In this document: piece by piece, positions 10,430-18,111 of the stretch
Position numbering within the stretch: the stretch's first letter is position 1
How the letters are laid out: each line of letters starts with the position of its first letter
Assembly (NCBI RefSeq): GCF_001719045.1
Contig: NZ_CP015423.1
Span: forward strand, 3,257,501 to 3,321,500
Reading direction: 5' to 3'
Origin: Paenibacillus polymyxa
GTDB lineage: Bacteria; Bacillota; Bacilli; Paenibacillales; Paenibacillaceae
DNA: 64,000 bases
Program-made: the position numbers and the translations under genes
Notes under the pieces: model-generated
Told to the model about the DNA's origin: nothing
What the model saw: only the letters and a program-made list of their open reading frames with translations
The model's database searches: none

Positions 10430-11020
10430 ATGAAGAAAATCATTGTAGGAATATCGGGAGCGACAGGGTCGATTTTTGGTATCCGTATATTACAACAATT
10501 ACGAGAGGCTGGGGTCCAAAGCCATCTGGTGCTATCCCCGTGGGCTATTGCGAACATCCCCTATGAGACAGGCTACACGGTGAAGGAAGTGGAGGCGATG
10601 GCGGATGCGGTCTACTCGTATAAGGATCAGGCTGCGCGTATTTCCAGCGGCTCCTTTCGAGTAGACGGCATGGTCGTCGCTCCTTGCAGCATGAAGACCC
10701 TTGCCTCCATTCGTATTGGTATGGCGGACAACCTGCTTACCCGATCAGCGGATGTGATACTGAAGGAGCGAAAGAAGCTACTGCTCATGACCAGAGAAAC
10801 ACCATTAAGCAGCATCCATCTGGAAAATATGCTGGAGCTGTCACGTATGGGCGTGATGATCCTGCCGCCGATGCCTGCCTTTTATAATCATCCTGCAAGT
10901 ATCGAGGAATTGGTGGATCATATTGTTTTTCGTGCATTGGATCAGTTCGGTATTGTCACAACCGCAGCCAAACGCTGGGATGGAATGAAGCAGAATGACT
11001 CCAGGCTGCACCAGAATTGA
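10430..11020 (+). CDS. bsdB: flavin prenyltransferase, UbiX/BsdB family
   Basis: A 196-residue flavoprotein-fold enzyme (IIVGISGATGSIFGIRIL at the N-terminus, PCSMKTLASIRIGMADNL in the middle, MTRETPLSSIHLENML near the C-terminus). UbiX-family proteins attach dimethylallyl phosphate to FMN to make prenylated FMN, the cofactor of UbiD-type decarboxylases; the partner gene bsdC follows. ATG 10430 has GGAGGGG upstream. A longer frame begins at 10322 but covers the promoter region. Length is normal for the family. Confidence 0.93.
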   Translation: MKKIIVGISGATGSIFGIRILQQLREAGVQSHLVLSPWAIANIPYETGYTVKEVEAMADAVYSYKDQAARISSGSFRVDGMVVAPCSMKTLASIRIGMADNLLTRSADVILKERKKLLLMTRETPLSSIHLENMLELSRMGVMILPPMPAFYNHPASIEELVDHIVFRALDQFGIVTTAAKRWDGMKQNDSRLHQN

Positions 11021-11048
11021 GAAATCGAAAGACGAAGGAGAATGAATA

Positions 11049-12467
11049 ATGGCTTATAAAGACTTTCGCGATTTTCTACACACCTTGGAAAAGGAGGGAC
11101 AATTACTCACGATCAGCGATGAGGTAAAGCCGGAGCCGGACCTCGCAGCAGCTAACAGAGCATTAAACAATCTTGGAGATAAGACGCCTGCTCTCTTTTT
11201 CAACAACATCTATGGATATACGAATGCTCGTATTGCAATGAATGTGATGGGCTCCTGGCCCAATCATGCCCTCATGATGGGAATGCCCAAAAACACGCCG
11301 CTCAAGGAGCAGTTTTTTGAATTTGCCAGACGCTATGAACAATTTCCGGTGCCCGTGAAGCGGGAAGAAACCGCACCCTTTCATGAAGTCGAGATTACAG
11401 AGGATATTAATTTGTTTGATATTTTGCCGTTGTTTCGTTTGAATCAGGGGGACGGTGGGTTTTATCTGGATAAAGCAATTCTAGTTTCACGCGATCTGGA
11501 TGACCCGGACACCTACGGTAAGCAAAATGTCGGCTTATACCGGATGCAGGTGAAAGGCAAGAACCGTTTGGGCATCCAGCCTGTACCACAGCATGATATT
11601 GCGATCCATATCCGTCAGGCTGAGGAGCGCGGAGAAAATCTGAAGGTGGCTATTGCCCTCGGATGTGAGCCTGTGATTACAACGGCTGCTTCTACGCCGC
11701 TGCTGTACGATCAATCCGAATATGAGATGGCGGGCGCCATTCAGGGTGAGCCTTATCGTGTGGTCAAAGCGAAGGATGCAGATCTGGATCTGCCTTGGGG
11801 AGCCGAGGTCATTTTGGAAGGCGAAGTGTTAGCAGGTGAACGTGAGTATGAAGGTCCATTCGGTGAATTCACAGGTCACTATTCCGGCGGCCGCGCGATG
11901 CCAGTCATTCAGATTAATCGTGTATATCACCGCAAACAGCCTATCTTTGAGCATCTGTACATCGGGATGCCTTGGACCGAAACGGATTATATGATCGGTG
12001 TGAATACAAGTGTACCGCTGTTTCAGCAGCTTAAGGATGCTTTTCCTAATGAAATCGTGGCTGTTAATGCCATGTATACGCATGGGCTGGTCGCTATTAT
12101 TTCCACGAAAACCCGGTATGGCGGCTTTGCAAAGGCTGTGGGAATGCGTGCGTTAACGACTCCGCATGGATTAGGGTATTGCAAGCTCGTGATTGTGGTG
12201 GATGAGGAGGTCGATCCGTTCAATCTGCCGCAGGTCATGTGGGCTTTATCCACCAAGCTTCATCCAAAGCATGATGCTGTCATTGTTCCTGGCTTGTCTA
12301 TTTTACCGCTTGACCCCGGCTCTGATCCGGCAGGTATGACGCACAAAATGATATTGGATGCGACGACACCTGTAGCACCGGATATTAGAGGACATTACTC
12401 GCAGTCGCTCGATTCCCCGTTGGGTGTAGCAGAATGGGAGAAAAAGTTGAGCCGAATGCTTCGCTGA
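11049..12467 (+). CDS. bsdC: phenolic acid (UbiD-family) decarboxylase, BsdC
   Basis: A 472-residue UbiD-type decarboxylase, the usual length. The active-site stretch EREYEGPFGEFTGHYSGGR near residues 260-280 carries the conserved Arg-Glu of prenyl-FMN enzymes. The N-terminal DFLHTLEKEGQL and the C-terminal MILDATTP are also family features. It probably removes CO2 from hydroxybenzoates or vanillate reversibly, using cofactor made by BsdB. AAGGAG stands upstream of ATG 11049, and the gene lies 28 nt behind bsdB. Confidence 0.93.
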   Translation: MAYKDFRDFLHTLEKEGQLLTISDEVKPEPDLAAANRALNNLGDKTPALFFNNIYGYTNARIAMNVMGSWPNHALMMGMPKNTPLKEQFFEFARRYEQFPVPVKREETAPFHEVEITEDINLFDILPLFRLNQGDGGFYLDKAILVSRDLDDPDTYGKQNVGLYRMQVKGKNRLGIQPVPQHDIAIHIRQAEERGENLKVAIALGCEPVITTAASTPLLYDQSEYEMAGAIQGEPYRVVKAKDADLDLPWGAEVILEGEVLAGEREYEGPFGEFTGHYSGGRAMPVIQINRVYHRKQPIFEHLYIGMPWTETDYMIGVNTSVPLFQQLKDAFPNEIVAVNAMYTHGLVAIISTKTRYGGFAKAVGMRALTTPHGLGYCKLVIVVDEEVDPFNLPQVMWALSTKLHPKHDAVIVPGLSILPLDPGSDPAGMTHKMILDATTPVAPDIRGHYSQSLDSPLGVAEWEKKLSRMLR

Positions 12468-12508
12468 ATATTTTTAAAAATAAAGAAAGATTAAAGGAGT
12501 GCTGACAG

Positions 12509-12733
12509 ATGCATATTTGTCCCCGTTGTGAATCTAATCGTTCGGAGGTTGTTACCCGCTCGCCAGTTAAAGGCGCCTGGGAGGTTTTGTTGTGTCCTGT
12601 GTGCCTGTTCACATGGCGGACCTCAGAACCGGATAGCATTACGGATCCAGCAAAGTATAAATCGGCGTTCAAGGTAAACCCCCAAGATATTCCGAATGCT
12701 GCTCATGTTCCTCCTATTCCCGAGCGGATATAG
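12509..12733 (+). CDS. bsdD: BsdD-like small subunit of phenolic acid decarboxylase
   Basis: A 74-residue protein with two CxxC pairs (ICPRCES near residue 4 and LCPVCLF near residue 29), so probably a zinc ribbon. It matches the small third gene of bsdBCD/vdcBCD operons, which supports decarboxylase activity although its exact role is unclear. AAAGGAG precedes the ATG, and the gene follows bsdC by 41 nt. Confidence 0.88.
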   Translation: MHICPRCESNRSEVVTRSPVKGAWEVLLCPVCLFTWRTSEPDSITDPAKYKSAFKVNPQDIPNAAHVPPIPERI

Positions 12734-12804
12734 GGTCGTTCGTAAGTAGCCGTAAATTATGGTACTTTGAAGTTATAGGCCAAAAGTAAAGGGGAATATA
12801 CTTC

Positions 12805-13266
12805 ATGCAGACACCAAGGATCGGTAAGGAACTGTTTACGCTGTTGGACGGTAAGGAGCTGAAGGACAAGCAGCATGAAGCAATGATGCTGCTGACGGTC
12901 ACGGAAGATCAGTGGCCGCACATAGCGATGATTAGTGTGGGCGAGGTTGTAGCGCTGGACGAGGGGAATTTGCGTCTGGCACTATGGCCGGGTACGACCA
13001 CGACGGGCAACATGATCCGTACTGGGAAGGCGACGCTTGCGGTGTTCACCGGGGGGAAGGCGCATTATGTGCGGTTATCACTGGAACATCTGCCTGCTTT
13101 GCCTGGAGCCAAGCATGTACGTGAGCGATTTGCGGCTCATGTTTTTGCAGCCAGAGAAGATTCGGCCCAATATGCGGATATCTTGACAGGTGTCACGGTT
13201 CGTCTCAAGGAACCGGAATCGGTGATCCATCGCTGGAAGGAAACGGTGGCTGAGCTGTTAATGTAA
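12805..13266 (+). CDS. yclD: PNPOx-fold protein, YclD-like
   Basis: A 153-residue protein of the pyridoxamine 5'-phosphate oxidase-like fold (VTEDQWPHIAMISVGEV, then LALWPGTTTTGNMIRTGKA). It occupies the place of yclD behind bsdD in Bacillus. The flavin or other ligand and any reaction are unknown. AAAGGGG precedes ATG 12805. The stop codon overlaps the ATG of a degraded acetyltransferase-like frame. Confidence 0.75.
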   Translation: MQTPRIGKELFTLLDGKELKDKQHEAMMLLTVTEDQWPHIAMISVGEVVALDEGNLRLALWPGTTTTGNMIRTGKATLAVFTGGKAHYVRLSLEHLPALPGAKHVRERFAAHVFAAREDSAQYADILTGVTVRLKEPESVIHRWKETVAELLM

Positions 13267-13367
13267 TGCCATCTGATTACTCCGTCGTTTATATGCACCA
13301 ACTGGCTCCTAATATGGAAGAATACCATCATTTAAGAGTTCGCGCAGCAGCATATAGCTGTTTGTAA
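13266..13367 (+). pseudogene. probable N-terminal remnant of a GNAT acetyltransferase
   Basis: Directly overlapping the yclD stop (TAATG), a 33-codon frame reads MPSDYSVVYMHQLAP and then EEYHHLRVRAA, the opening pattern of a common GNAT family (EYxxLRvxAGLSPKS). It then breaks off at TAA, and no acetyl-CoA motif follows. I take it as a truncated gene. A chance match remains possible because only about 30 residues survive. The rest of the gap to 13582 holds nothing recognisable apart from a short hairpin (13530-13549). Confidence 0.35.
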
Positions 13368-13529
13368 ATGCGAGATTGTGGATCTGTTGAGAAAACTCTT
13401 CACTATGGCTCTGAAGCTACACAAATTGTAATGTCTAATCTTTATCAGAAACGATCTAGTTAATAAGGACCAAATTTCCTTCGAAGCCTAAACTATTCTT
13501 TTCCATATGACGACATAAAACGTAGGTGT

Positions 13530-13549
13530 AAGGATTTTGCGAAATCCTT
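13530..13549. repeat. short perfect hairpin before the Ig-repeat gene
   Basis: AAGGATTT-TGCG-AAATCCTT, with a weak T-rich tail, about 33 nt upstream of the start codon. It could end upstream transcription or sit in the leader of the next gene. Confidence 0.35.
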
Positions 13550-13582
13550 AATTTAAGTTTTGAAATGGGAGGGAATTAGATT

Positions 13583-15919
13583 TTGAAGAATAGATGGTCC
13601 GGTTTTCTGGCGTTGGTCATCCTGATTTCAAGTTTTACATCATATGCAGGATTTGCATCTGCTGCGGATGCGGTGCTTTCCAAGATTGTCCTTTCATCTA
13701 ACGAGGTAACTTTGCAGCAGGGAGATACGGCTGCGTTGACGGCTACTGCTGTTTTTAGCGATGGGACAACCTCGAATGTAACCGTAAGCACGGAATGGAA
13801 AAGTGATAATACAGCTATTGCTACTGTGTATAATGGTACAGTTTCGGCTAAGGCTGAAGGGGAAGCCACCGTGGTTGCGACCTATAAAGAGAAGGTGCAA
13901 TCGGTTCAGGTACATGTCACGAAAAAGGTTAAGGCGCTGACATCCAGTGTACAAAGCCTGAACTTGCGTTCAAGCGGTACAGGACAGATTGATCTGACAG
14001 CGACTTACAGTGATAATACAACAGCTCAGGTTTCAGGCGATGCGGCCTGGACTTCGGATAATCAGAAGGTAGCGACTGTAGTCAACGGATTGGTTACCGC
14101 TCAAGGAGCCGGTACAGCCAATATTAAGGCTGTATATGGACAACAGACCGTAACGATTGCTGTACAGGTGGAGCAGGTTAAACGGCTGGATGCCAGTACA
14201 TCAGAGGTTTCTCTTTTGTTGAAAGATACGGAGAAAGTTAAATTGACAGCAACGTTCCCGGATGGATCAATTCAGGATGTTACAGAGTCTGCCGAGTGGA
14301 GCTCCAGCAATACAGCCGTGGCAGATGTTCTGAAAGGCACTATTACCGGCTATAGCACAGGGAAGGCGACAATTACAGGTAAATATGGCACGATGTCCGC
14401 TACGATTGCAGTGGATGTGGATCAGACGAATAAGCTGAAAGCCAGCGAAACCAATATTTTTCTCCGTTTGGATGAATCTAAGAAAATACAGGTGTCTGCT
14501 GTGTACCCGGATGGAACGGTAACAGATATCACAGATAAAGCTACTTGGACATCAAGCGATGAAAAAATTGCGACTGTGAATAAGGGAACGATTATGGCTA
14601 TTGGAGCGGGTTCGGCTACGGTGACCGCTAAGTATGGAGATAAGACCGTTTCGATCAAGACAGATGTCGAAACCTCCAGATATCTGGATTTGAGTGAGGA
14701 CAAGCTGAGCCTGAATGCCAAGGAATCCAAAAAGCTCAAGCTGACCGCAACGTATGTAACAGGTACGGAAGAAGATATCACAAGTAAGGCAGAGTGGAAG
14801 TCCAGCAATGAAGACATCGCTTTTGTCAGTGCGGGAGAAGTCACGGGTTATAAAACAGGTGAGGCTACGATCACCGCTTCTTATGGTGGCAAAACAGTTA
14901 CAGCTACGGTATCCGTAAATGTACCCGGTGATCTGTCTTTGTCCTCCAAAACGGCAACGATTGATATTGATGAGGACTATACTGCAACTTTGACGGCTAC
15001 TTATGCGGATGGACGTAAAGAAGATGTAACACAGGATGCAGAATGGACTTCAAGCGCAGAAGATATTGCCTCTGTGTCCAAAGGAACGATTACGGGTAAA
15101 TCCGCTGGTAAAGCGGTTATTACAGTGACCTATAATGGCAAAAAACTGACGATTAACGTGCAAGTAGGCCTTGTAGACCGTCTGGAAACAGACTCGCGTG
15201 TAATTGCGCTTGGTGCTCAGGAAACGAAGCAACTGAAAGTAACAGGAGTTAAGAGTGGCGGTACAAAAACAGATGTAACTAAGGACGCCACCTGGACAAC
15301 TAGCAATGTAAAAGTGGTTGAGGTTAGCGAAGGTTTGATCAAAGCGAATGGTAGCGGTAAGGCAACTGTGACTGCTTCATATGGCAAGCAAAACATTACG
15401 TTTACGGTAGAAGTGGACGTAGCGCAAAAGATTGAAGCGGATGCAATCGCGCTATCGCTCAAATCTGGAGATCAAAAAACCATCGCGATTGTGGTTAAAT
15501 CGAGTGATGGTAAAGAAAAGGACGTTACGGCCCAAGCTGAATGGAAAACGTCTAATTATAAGGTAGCCACTGTTAAAAAGGGTCAGGTTACCGCGGTTAG
15601 CTACGGTAAAGCTAACATTCAGGCGAAATTTGGCGGGAAGGTAATCAGCGTACCTGTGGATGTTGATACGCTTAAATACCTGCAAACAGACGAAGTCGCA
15701 TTGAATTTGAAGGCAGGACAGCTGGCTAAGGTTACGGCTACAGCCACGTATAAGGATGAGTCGGAGAAGGATGTCTCCAAACCGGCTGTCTGGTCCTCGT
15801 CCAGAATTATTGTTGCGACCGTCAAAGACGGTAACATTAAGGCACAGGGCAAGGGTAAAGCTGTAATTACTGTGAAATATGCAGGTAAAATGACGAAGGT
15901 ACAGGTAACCGTTCAGTAA
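13583..15919 (+). CDS. secreted protein of nine Ig-like (Big_2) repeats
   Basis: A 778-residue exported protein. It starts at TTG behind GGGAGGG and has a signal peptide of about 28 residues (cleavage after YAGFASA). The rest is nine consecutive bacterial Ig-like group 2 domains of about 83 residues, each with the LTATYxDGxxxDVT, AxWxSSxxxxATV and GxATITAxYGGK pattern. There is no catalytic domain, cell-wall anchor or S-layer domain, so it is either shed or held by partners. The repeats are well diverged from one another, so this is an old array rather than a recent expansion. Function is unknown; adhesion or matrix roles are usual for such proteins. Confidence 0.88.
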   Translation: MKNRWSGFLALVILISSFTSYAGFASAADAVLSKIVLSSNEVTLQQGDTAALTATAVFSDGTTSNVTVSTEWKSDNTAIATVYNGTVSAKAEGEATVVATYKEKVQSVQVHVTKKVKALTSSVQSLNLRSSGTGQIDLTATYSDNTTAQVSGDAAWTSDNQKVATVVNGLVTAQGAGTANIKAVYGQQTVTIAVQVEQVKRLDASTSEVSLLLKDTEKVKLTATFPDGSIQDVTESAEWSSSNTAVADVLKGTITGYSTGKATITGKYGTMSATIAVDVDQTNKLKASETNIFLRLDESKKIQVSAVYPDGTVTDITDKATWTSSDEKIATVNKGTIMAIGAGSATVTAKYGDKTVSIKTDVETSRYLDLSEDKLSLNAKESKKLKLTATYVTGTEEDITSKAEWKSSNEDIAFVSAGEVTGYKTGEATITASYGGKTVTATVSVNVPGDLSLSSKTATIDIDEDYTATLTATYADGRKEDVTQDAEWTSSAEDIASVSKGTITGKSAGKAVITVTYNGKKLTINVQVGLVDRLETDSRVIALGAQETKQLKVTGVKSGGTKTDVTKDATWTTSNVKVVEVSEGLIKANGSGKATVTASYGKQNITFTVEVDVAQKIEADAIALSLKSGDQKTIAIVVKSSDGKEKDVTAQAEWKTSNYKVATVKKGQVTAVSYGKANIQAKFGGKVISVPVDVDTLKYLQTDEVALNLKAGQLAKVTATATYKDESEKDVSKPAVWSSSRIIVATVKDGNIKAQGKGKAVITVKYAGKMTKVQVTVQ

Positions 15920-15921
15920 AA

Positions 15922-15968
15922 AAGAGAGCAAGCATACGTCCAAGGACGATAGGCTTGCTCTTTTATTT
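15922..15968. terminator. bidirectional intrinsic terminator
   Basis: GAGCAAGC pairs with GCTTGCTC, flanked by A runs on one side and T runs on the other. It serves the Ig-repeat gene (plus) and sdaAA (minus). Confidence 0.8.
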
Positions 15969-15990
15969 TAAGGAGGCTACCGCTTATAAT

Positions 15991-16890
15991 TTATGACTTA
16001 TCCTTCTTGGTTGGTGTGTTGCGTGTAAGTGATTCGGTCAAACGCTTGCCAGTCGGCGTCTGGGCCAAGCCGCCTTTGGCGGTCTCGCGGTGCTTCGACG
16101 GCATCGCACTGCCGACTTCAAGCATCACGTCAATGACTTCGTCAGACGGAATAGCGCTGCGCACACCCGCCAAAGCCATATCTGCTGCGGCAAGTGCAGT
16201 CACGGCTCCCAGCCCGTTGCGCACGATGCACGGGATCTCCACGAGTCCGGCGACGGGGTCGCAAATCAGGCCGAGCGTGTTCTTAAGGGCGAGACCCACG
16301 GCGTGAACAGCCTGTTCAGGCGTACCACCGCGCAGCTCGACCATAGCGCCAGCGGCCATCCCGATAGCTGAGCCAATCTCAGCCTGACAGCCTCCCTCCG
16401 CGCCAGAAATGAAGGAGTTGTTGGCGATCACGTAGCCAATGGCTCCAGCGGCGAATAGGCCGTTCACCATATGCTCATCATCCCAGCCGAACCGCTCCTG
16501 CGCACTGATGAATACACCAGGGATAACCCCACATGAGCCTGCGGTAGGCGTGGCGACAATGCGACCCATGGATGCATTAACCTCCGACACGGAGAGGGCA
16601 TAAGCCATGGCGAGCGCGGAGGCATCGCCAGAGCAGGTTTCCCCTGCCCGCAGATACTCGGTTAGGCGCTTGCCGTCCCCGCCCGTCAATCCACTGCGGG
16701 ATACGGTGTCTTGTGTTTGTCCGCGATGAACGGCTTCCTTCATGACTTCATAATAATCAGACATTTGGCGGAAGATTTCTTCCTCCGTTGTATTCGTCTC
16801 TTGTACCTGTTCTTGAATCATCAAGCGGCCAATTGTGGTGGATTCTTCAGCGCATAAAGCGCTGATTTCATGCAGATGGCTAAACCGCAT
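15991..16890 (-). CDS. sdaAA: L-serine dehydratase, alpha subunit
   Basis: A 299-residue iron-sulfur subunit of L-serine deaminase, which converts serine to pyruvate and ammonia. Family motifs: SGDASALAMAYALSVSEVNA, PTAGSCGVIPGV, GAEGGCQAEIGSAIGMAAGA and LICDPVAGLVEIPC. The cysteines in the last three hold the oxygen-sensitive 4Fe-4S cluster. The ATG overlaps the end of sdaAB by 11 nt, so the subunits are made together. The whole unit lies behind a tandem glycine riboswitch. Confidence 0.95.
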   Translation of the reverse strand: MRFSHLHEISALCAEESTTIGRLMIQEQVQETNTTEEEIFRQMSDYYEVMKEAVHRGQTQDTVSRSGLTGGDGKRLTEYLRAGETCSGDASALAMAYALSVSEVNASMGRIVATPTAGSCGVIPGVFISAQERFGWDDEHMVNGLFAAGAIGYVIANNSFISGAEGGCQAEIGSAIGMAAGAMVELRGGTPEQAVHAVGLALKNTLGLICDPVAGLVEIPCIVRNGLGAVTALAAADMALAGVRSAIPSDEVIDVMLEVGSAMPSKHRETAKGGLAQTPTGKRLTESLTRNTPTKKDKS

Positions 16891-17569
16891 CGGATTCAGC
16901 TCCTTTTTTCAAATTAATCATTTTAATTTCATACATATGAGGTAAAGAACGCAGTTCCGCAATTAGTTCAGCTGGAGCAGAACTGTCCGTTTCAATGGCG
17001 GTGAGTGCTTCACCGTCCCGGCCCTTGCGATCTACGTGCATATAGGCAATGTTAATGTGAGCCGCGCCCAGCGCTGAAGTTATCGCGCCCAATGTACCGG
17101 GCTTATCTGAGTGGAGAAGCACCAGCGTAGGCAGCTCCCCGGTCAGATTGACCCGGAATTCGTTCAATTGCTGGACATGGATGCTGCCGCCGCCGATGGA
17201 GGAGCCCAACAGTGTGCGCTGATCCTCGCCCTTCCACAGCTCGAAACGGACAGTGTTCGGATGAGGGGCGGGGAGTCCGCTGACGGCGAATTCTACGGCC
17301 ATCCCGGCTTGCTCTGCCCATTGCTCGGCATCGGGAATCCGGTGATCGTCCGTATCGTAATTAAGCAGTCCTGCGATGAGCGCCAGATCTGTACCGTGTC
17401 CTTTATACGTATCGGCAAAGGAGCCGTATAATGTCATGCGGGCACGGTCAGGCTGCGCTCCGAGCCAGTGCCGGGCAACGCGTGCGAGTCGCACCGCGCC
17501 TGCGGTGTGTGAACTGGAAGGTCCGGTCATGGCCGGGCCGATAATGGAAAATACATCTTTGAAACGCAT
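16880..17569 (-). CDS. sdaAB: L-serine dehydratase, beta subunit
   Basis: A 229-residue subunit with the N-terminal MRFKDVFSIIGPAMTGPSSS stretch followed by HTAGAVRLAR (the serine-binding ASB region), and a C-terminal ACT domain (TLVLLHSDKPGTLGAITSAL). ATG 17569 aligns with the family N-terminus; a longer frame to 17599 adds ten residues without support. It is the first gene behind the riboswitch terminator. Confidence 0.93.
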   Translation of the reverse strand: MRFKDVFSIIGPAMTGPSSSHTAGAVRLARVARHWLGAQPDRARMTLYGSFADTYKGHGTDLALIAGLLNYDTDDHRIPDAEQWAEQAGMAVEFAVSGLPAPHPNTVRFELWKGEDQRTLLGSSIGGGSIHVQQLNEFRVNLTGELPTLVLLHSDKPGTLGAITSALGAAHINIAYMHVDRKGRDGEALTAIETDSSAPAELIAELRSLPHMYEIKMINLKKGAESDAV

Positions 17570-17670
17570 GGTGTGGCCCCCTGTATGTTCTAATACCATA
17601 CTATATGGTATTTCCGCGTCTTTGCGCGTTTATGACGGTTCCTAATGCTGACGCGCAATGTGAGCACAAA

Positions 17671-17707
17671 AAAGGACAGGATAAGGAAGTTTCCCTTATC
17701 TCTGTCC
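17671..17707 (-). terminator. glycine riboswitch expression-platform terminator
   Basis: On the minus strand GGACAG-A-GATAAGG pairs with CCTTATC-CTGTCC, followed by seven T. It stands directly behind the second glycine aptamer and before sdaAB, the normal arrangement of a transcription-controlling switch. Confidence 0.88.
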
Positions 17708-17708
17708 T

Positions 17709-17893
17709 CGTTACCTGAGAGTTTCGTGCGGTGTTCTTACCGCCTTACCCCTTGGGTGGCTTGCGCTCTCTCCAGAGTTGCGTCAGATGACGATACATGG
17801 ACCTGAGAGATTATCCGCCAGCCGGGTGCTGGCGTCTTGCTCCTTCGGTGCCGCCAGAGTGTAGGCTCCCTGGACAGACTCTCCCGTCATCTT
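17709..17893 (-). ncRNA. tandem glycine riboswitch (two aptamers)
   Basis: On the minus strand two similar aptamers lie in tandem. The first has GGGAGAG, GGCGGCACCGAAGGAGCAA and AATCTCTCAGG; the second has GGAGAGAGCGCAAGCC, CACCCAAGGGGTAAG and AAACTCTCAGG. These are the conserved P1/P3 bases of glycine riboswitches. It is followed by a terminator and sdaAB-sdaAA. Glycine binding normally prevents termination, so glycine should raise serine deaminase synthesis; that direction is inferred from the known family. Confidence 0.93.
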
Positions 17894-17925
17894 CATTCGC
17901 GTATACCGTTCTACATGTCTTCCTT

Positions 17926-17954
17926 AGGGTAATGTATGCCGTGCTCGGTGTCAA
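17926..17954 (-). promoter_or_regulatory. probable promoter of the riboswitch-sdaAB-sdaAA unit
   Basis: TTGACA (17949-17954), 17 nt, then TACCCT (17926-17931), about 30 nt before the first aptamer. Confidence 0.5.
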
Positions 17955-18111
17955 TCACAGGGTTCAATTTTTACATAAACAGGTGCGTTACCAATAAAGA
18001 AGATTAAAATTTACATAATTATGGATGGAATCAGGAAGGAATTAGAAGATTGGCGGCTAATCTGATAAAGGACAAGTACATTTATGGAAAACATAGGAGG
18101 GATATTGACGT

